The notes below the pieces were generated by a model, which had not been told where the DNA came from, did not search any database, and saw only the letters and a program-made list of their open reading frames with translations. The position numbers and the translations under genes are program-made. A stretch of DNA of 19,001 nt from Clostridia bacterium. Lineage in GTDB: Bacteria; Bacillota; Clostridia; Saccharofermentanales; UBA5734. Where the stretch lies: contig JAGOFF010000017.1 of assembly GCA_017997315.1 (NCBI GenBank), forward strand, positions 1 to 19,001, read 5' to 3'. Each line of letters opens with the position of its first letter. Position 1 is the stretch's first letter. Of this stretch, positions 15,212-19,001 are shown piece after piece.

Positions 15212-17914
15212 TCATTTCGTGTCAAACCAGCTGGCCCCGCGCCGGACCTCCGCCTGGAGCGGAACGGAGAGGTCGGCGGCGGATTCCATCCCGGCGCAAA
15301 GGATCGCCGCCGCGGCGTCCGCCTCGTCCGGCGGGGTTTCCACGATGAGTTCGTCATGGACCTGAAGAACCAGCCGGGAACGCATGCCCGCTTCTCGGAA
15401 GCCGGCGGCGACCCGGATCATGGCGATCTTCATGATGTCGGCCGCGGTTCCCTGTACCGGGGTGTTCATGGCCACCCGTTCCCCGAAGTTGCGTATGTTC
15501 CGGTTGGGCGAGCGCAGTTCCGGAACCGGCCGACGGCGTCCGAACAACGTTTCAGCGTAGCCGAGACGGTTCGCCGACTCCACCAGTCCCGTGAGGTATT
15601 TTTTGACTCCCGGAAACTCATTGTAGTACTCATCGATGTAGCGTTGCGCTTCGGCGACTCCGATGCCCAATCCCCGTGCGAGTCCGAAACCCGACACGCC
15701 GTAGGCGATGCTGAAGTTCACGGTCTTGGCCGCCGCGCGCATGTCCGCCGTCACCTGGTCCTCCGGCTGCGCGAAGATCTTTGACGCGGTCGTGGAGTGG
15801 ATGTCCCTCCCGGACAGGTATGCGCCGATCATGGCCTCGTCGCCGGACAGGTGGGCCATCAGGCGCAGTTCGATCTGCGAGTAGTCCGCGTCCAGCAGGA
15901 TCATGCCGGGCGCGGCGACAAACGCTTTCCGGATCTCCCGGCCGACCGCGGTGCGGACCGGGATGTTCTGGAGGTTCGGCTCGGAGCTGGAAAGCCGTCC
16001 GGTTGCGGTGACCGCCTGGTTGAAGTTGGTGTGGACCCGGCCGTCCACCGGATCCCTCACCTTGGCAAGCCCTTCGACAAACGTGGAGCGGAGCTTGGCC
16101 AGCTGGCGGTACTCCAGTATTTTCATGACTCCGGGATGGAGGACGGAAAGCCTTTCCAGCTCTTCCGCATCGGTGGAGAATCCCCCGCTGGCGTTCTTTT
16201 TCCCTCCGGGCAGCCCGAGCCGGACGTACAGGACTTCGGCAAGCTGTTTGGGTGAATTGATGTTGAAACTGCCGCCGCATTGGCGGTGGATCTCCGCTTC
16301 CAGTTCATCGATCCGGTGCTGGAACTCGTCGGATAGCTGCGTCAGCACATCGGGGTCGATCTGGAATCCGACCGATTCGAGTTCCGCCAGGACCGGGATC
16401 AGAGGCATTTCGATCCGGTCCGCAAGCGGTGTCATGCCGTTTTCCTCCAGCAGCCGCTGCTGCGCTTCCGCGGTTGACAGATACGCCTGCAGCAGAAGGA
16501 GCCCGTCCGTATCCCCGGCGTTTCTTCCCTGTTCCGGCGAATCCGTACGGACCGGCGTCTCGTCGAAGAAATCCGCCTGGCGAACCGTTTCATGCGCCTC
16601 CTCGTCACGGGCGGCAAAGGGTTCTCCGGTGCTGGCTTCATGGATTCTCGCAAAATCGGGCTTTCCATCGAGTTGTGACAGCAGGTACGCGGCGATCAGG
16701 ATGTCATGCAGCCGGACGCGATGCCAATCCGCGGGAATCGCCTTGACGACCTGCTTGATATCGAATCCCGCCAGGACAGTGCCGGTGTCGGCCATCGCCG
16801 CGACCAGCCGCCCGGCATCGGCCGGCGGCACGCTGCAGGCCATGTGCCGGGCCGCAGTGTCTGAAACGCGCACTGAGTCCGCCGCGAAAATGATGTTCCC
16901 GCCGCGGAGTGCCACGGCCGCCAGCGCAGGCCGGTCCGCAAGCAACCATTCACAGGCTTTGTCGATGCCCAACATGGCGACGGTCCCGTCGTCATCCATC
17001 CCCTGCCTCGACAGGACATCCGGCTCCGGCGGTGCGGCGGTACCGAGTCTGGACGCGATGCTGCGCAGACCGAGCCGGGCCAGCAGTTCGGACAGACGGC
17101 CGGTGTCCTGCGGCTGCAGGAGCAGGTCGTCGGGAGCGACGTCGATCGGGGCATCAAGCCGGATCCGGGCCAGATCCCGCGACAGGTAGGCGATCTCCCG
17201 GGAAGCGGTGAGCTTTTCCGCGAGCACAGGGCGGATCGAGTCGAGCGAAGCATACACATTGTCCAGGGATCCGTACCGGGCGATCAGTTCCAGGGCCCCC
17301 TTTTCGCCGATGCCGCGGACTCCGGGAATGTTGTCGGAAGCGTCCCCCATGATGGCCTTGACATCGATCAGCTGGTCGGGAGCCACTCCGTATTTTTCAG
17401 CGACCGCAGCCGGATCGTACACCTCCGTGGCCGTTTGCCCGGACCTGGTGACCGGCAGATGGAGCCGGATCCGACTGCCCACCAGCTGCAGGTCGTCCCG
17501 GTCTCCGCTGAGGATCGATACGTCGATCCCGCGGTCGACCATCCGTGTGGCGATGGTGCCGATCAGATCGTCCGCTTCATATCCAGGGAGCTCCACCGAC
17601 CGGATTCCCATGGCCTGAAGGATCTCCTTGATGAGCGGCATCTGGACGGCCAGCTCGTCCGGCATGCCTTTGCGGGTCGCCTTGTACCCGTCAAAAGCCA
17701 GATGGCGGAATGTAGGCTCCTTGCGGTCGAATGCCGCGCAGACATGCGTCGGCCTGAGTTCTTCCGCCAGCTTCAGGTAGATGTTGAGAAAGCCGAGCAG
17801 CGCTCCGGTCGGCGTTCCGTCGGCTGCCGTCAGGGGCCGCCGGTTCGCCAGCGCGAAGTATGCCCGGTTGATGATGCTGTTGCCGTCCAGAAGCAGTAGT
17901 CGTTGTCCGCTCAA
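15212..17914 (-). CDS. polA: DNA polymerase I
   Basis: PolA removes RNA primers and fills gaps. The 900-residue protein has a 5'-3' nuclease domain (about 1-290; LLLLDGNSIINRAYFA, GYEADDLIGT, LSGDRDDLQL, IMGDASDNIPGVRGIGEKGA), a central domain at about 310-480, and a polymerase domain with motif A LLDADYSQIELRLMAHLSGD (673-692, Asp677), motif B RAAAKTVNFSIAYG (726-739, Lys730, Tyr738) and motif C VHDELIVE (852-859, Asp854). In the central domain I cannot find the acidic DxE motif of an active 3'-5' proofreading site, so proofreading is probably lost, as in Bacillus-type Pol I. The start is TTG at 17912-17914: it overlaps the anti-sigma stop (TTGA), has AGGTGGAG just upstream, and the first in-frame ATG (residue 84) would remove essential nuclease residues. 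Confidence 0.97.
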   Translation of the reverse strand: MSGQRLLLLDGNSIINRAYFALANRRPLTAADGTPTGALLGFLNIYLKLAEELRPTHVCAAFDRKEPTFRHLAFDGYKATRKGMPDELAVQMPLIKEILQAMGIRSVELPGYEADDLIGTIATRMVDRGIDVSILSGDRDDLQLVGSRIRLHLPVTRSGQTATEVYDPAAVAEKYGVAPDQLIDVKAIMGDASDNIPGVRGIGEKGALELIARYGSLDNVYASLDSIRPVLAEKLTASREIAYLSRDLARIRLDAPIDVAPDDLLLQPQDTGRLSELLARLGLRSIASRLGTAAPPEPDVLSRQGMDDDGTVAMLGIDKACEWLLADRPALAAVALRGGNIIFAADSVRVSDTAARHMACSVPPADAGRLVAAMADTGTVLAGFDIKQVVKAIPADWHRVRLHDILIAAYLLSQLDGKPDFARIHEASTGEPFAARDEEAHETVRQADFFDETPVRTDSPEQGRNAGDTDGLLLLQAYLSTAEAQQRLLEENGMTPLADRIEMPLIPVLAELESVGFQIDPDVLTQLSDEFQHRIDELEAEIHRQCGGSFNINSPKQLAEVLYVRLGLPGGKKNASGGFSTDAEELERLSVLHPGVMKILEYRQLAKLRSTFVEGLAKVRDPVDGRVHTNFNQAVTATGRLSSSEPNLQNIPVRTAVGREIRKAFVAAPGMILLDADYSQIELRLMAHLSGDEAMIGAYLSGRDIHSTTASKIFAQPEDQVTADMRAAAKTVNFSIAYGVSGFGLARGLGIGVAEAQRYIDEYYNEFPGVKKYLTGLVESANRLGYAETLFGRRRPVPELRSPNRNIRNFGERVAMNTPVQGTAADIMKIAMIRVAAGFREAGMRSRLVLQVHDELIVETPPDEADAAAAILCAGMESAADLSVPLQAEVRRGASWFDTK

Positions 17915-18828
17915 TTCTCCACCTGCCAGAACAGGATCAGCCAGTATCCGGATTCATCCGGATCAGAGGCCTCCGCCTGCGGCAGGAATCCAAGCGTTTC
18001 CTGTAAAAGGCTGCGCTCCGGGCTGTCATCGGAGCCGATCGGCGTCTTGCCTTCCATTATCTCAATATCCGGTATGATTTCGCAAGAAACCAGAGACGCC
18101 CGGACGGAATCGAGCAAAACCGCCCGGGACTTGTCCACATCGGTATCCACGGAAAACCAGACCGCAAGATAGGCCGATCCGTCTTTTTCCATATAAAGGG
18201 GCTGCCCGGACAATCCCGCGGTTTCCAACCGGATCCGCGCTTCTACCGCTACACCGGACGGATCGTACGTCCGTGTCTCCGTATCCTGGCCTGCATTCTT
18301 GTCTCCCGGTACCGACAGGGAGGTTGCATCGTTCGAGACCGGTGCCGCATATCCGGTCTCCCCCATGGCGAGTTCAGCCGTCAGTGTTCCTTTTGCGGCG
18401 TGGTCAGCGCCGCCCGCAGCACGCAGCAGGAACGGGGTCAGAACGGCCAACACCAACAGGGCGGCCGCCACGGCGGACCATGCCGGAATCCGGCGCGCCA
18501 GAGGAACCCGACCGGTCCGGGGCGCCACGCGTTCGTTCCCGTCCGGACGGGTCCCGGCTTCGGCGCGCAGCCGGGACCGCAAGGCTTCGAATGCCTCCTG
18601 CGGAGGCTCCTGTGCCAGGAGTTCCGTGCGGAGTCTGCCGGATGCGGCGCGGCCTGCTTTCGCTTCCGCGATCCATCGGCGGCACGAACCGCATTCCGCA
18701 AGATGCCGCTCCATGATCCGCTTCCGCGGGCCGGACAGTTTCCCTTCGGAATAGGCAAACAGATCCGGTACCCCGGTTCCGCAGGGCATCCTCTCCGACT
18801 TCATCTCCTTATTGAACAGCATCCGCAC
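17911..18828 (-). CDS. Probable membrane anti-sigma factor with zinc-finger (zf-HC2) domain
   Basis: A membrane protein of about 305 residues placed directly after a sigma factor. Numbered from the GTG at 18837, the N-terminal cytoplasmic part contains RHLAECGSCRRW with the HxxxCxxC motif (His45, Cys49, Cys52) of zinc-binding anti-sigma domains. One transmembrane helix lies near 119-138 (AWSAVAAALLVLAVLTPFLL). The remaining 165 or so residues would be outside and resemble nothing I recognise. It is inferred to hold the upstream sigma factor inactive until a signal. The start is uncertain: GTG at 18826-18828 has GGAG eight bases upstream and is used here; GTG at 18837, ATG at 18822, 18804 and 18789 are alternatives. 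The last of these would give the typical short N-terminus. The stop overlaps the polA start. Confidence 0.8.
   Translation of the reverse strand: MRMLFNKEMKSERMPCGTGVPDLFAYSEGKLSGPRKRIMERHLAECGSCRRWIAEAKAGRAASGRLRTELLAQEPPQEAFEALRSRLRAEAGTRPDGNERVAPRTGRVPLARRIPAWSAVAAALLVLAVLTPFLLRAAGGADHAAKGTLTAELAMGETGYAAPVSNDATSLSVPGDKNAGQDTETRTYDPSGVAVEARIRLETAGLSGQPLYMEKDGSAYLAVWFSVDTDVDKSRAVLLDSVRASLVSCEIIPDIEIMEGKTPIGSDDSPERSLLQETLGFLPQAEASDPDESGYWLILFWQVEN
17917..17924 (-). promoter_or_regulatory. Ribosome binding site for polA inside the anti-sigma gene
   Basis: The minus strand reads AGGTGGAG, AA, TTG. These bases also encode the last codons of the anti-sigma protein (Gln-Val-Glu). They decide the TTG start of polA and tie its translation to the upstream gene. 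Confidence 0.65.
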
Positions 18829-18891
18829 TTTTATCACTCCATTGGACCAAATCGGGATCGGTGGTTGTTTGTATAGTAGACGGCCGGATTG

Positions 18892-19001
18892 CTAGAAAAG
18901 TTCCCTGCCGGACAGAATGCGGCACAATTGGGCACGTGCCCTGAACAGCCGGGACTTGACCGTTCCTTCGGTGGTCTGCTCGATCCTGGCGATCTGCGCG
19001 T
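18892..19001 (-). CDS. C-terminal end of a sigma-70-family (probably ECF) RNA polymerase sigma factor (partial)
   Basis: Only the last 35 codons are inside the window. They read AQIARIEQTTEGTVKSRLFR followed by ARAQLCRILSGRELF and a TAG stop. The segment TTEGTVKSRLFRARAQL is the recognition helix and following turn of sigma region 4.2, as in ECF sigma factors. The neighbouring gene has an anti-sigma zinc-finger domain, which supports the assignment. The gap to that gene is about 60 bases and contains no clear promoter, so the pair should be one transcript. Subgroup and regulon cannot be judged without the rest of the gene. Confidence 0.85.
   Translation of the reverse strand, partial: AQIARIEQTTEGTVKSRLFRARAQLCRILSGRELF

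Noticed and set aside
1..19001. CRISPR array, tRNA, insertion sequence or phage genes
   Set aside because: No regularly spaced repeats, cloverleaf candidates, transposase or integrase motifs were seen; nearly all bases are assigned to housekeeping genes.

Overview
This window is a GC-rich bacterial chromosome segment made almost entirely of tightly packed housekeeping genes. It has no mobile element, CRISPR array, rRNA or tRNA that I can see. The best clue to the organism is the SCIFF ranthipeptide gene (scfA) with its radical-SAM maturase (scfB), sitting just behind queA-tgt-yajC; this arrangement is typical of Clostridia. A YesL/DUF624 membrane protein, TrmFO (the folate-dependent tRNA T54 methylase), the comM-dprA-topA-trmFO gene order and strong GGAGG ribosome binding sites also point to a Firmicute (Bacillota). 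I infer a GC-rich, probably anaerobic clostridial lineage; the genus cannot be read from the sequence.

Layout. (1) 1-3931, minus strand: queA, tgt, yajC, scfA and scfB, read right to left, with scfB cut by the left edge. Two queuosine genes are followed by a Sec-associated protein and a peptide natural product with its maturase. A perfect 12-bp hairpin lies between scfA and scfB. (2) 4012-5765, plus strand: dapA and dapB (lysine/diaminopimelate synthesis), overlapping by ATGA and read from a promoter that overlaps the divergent queA promoter. A strong inverted repeat at 5808-5843 probably ends transcription from both sides. (3) 5885-13267, minus strand: comM, dprA, topA, trmFO and a YesL-like membrane protein. 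The junctions are almost gapless, and topA seems to have its own promoter inside the end of dprA. (4) 13482-14570, plus strand: ychF, with a recognisable promoter. (5) 14560-19001, minus strand: the end of a sigma-70-family factor, its probable membrane zinc-finger anti-sigma factor, polA and coaE. polA starts inside the anti-sigma stop codon, and coaE overlaps ychF tail to tail.

The genes cover tRNA modification (queA, tgt, trmFO), DNA topology, uptake and replication (topA, dprA, comM, polA), cofactor and cell-wall precursor synthesis (coaE, dapAB), and envelope or stress sensing (the sigma/anti-sigma pair and the YesL-like protein). No clearly new system is visible. The points most worth a second look are the SCIFF locus with its intergenic hairpin, the fusion of a sigma/anti-sigma module to polA-coaE expression, the enlarged YesL-like protein, and several candidate regulatory dyads.
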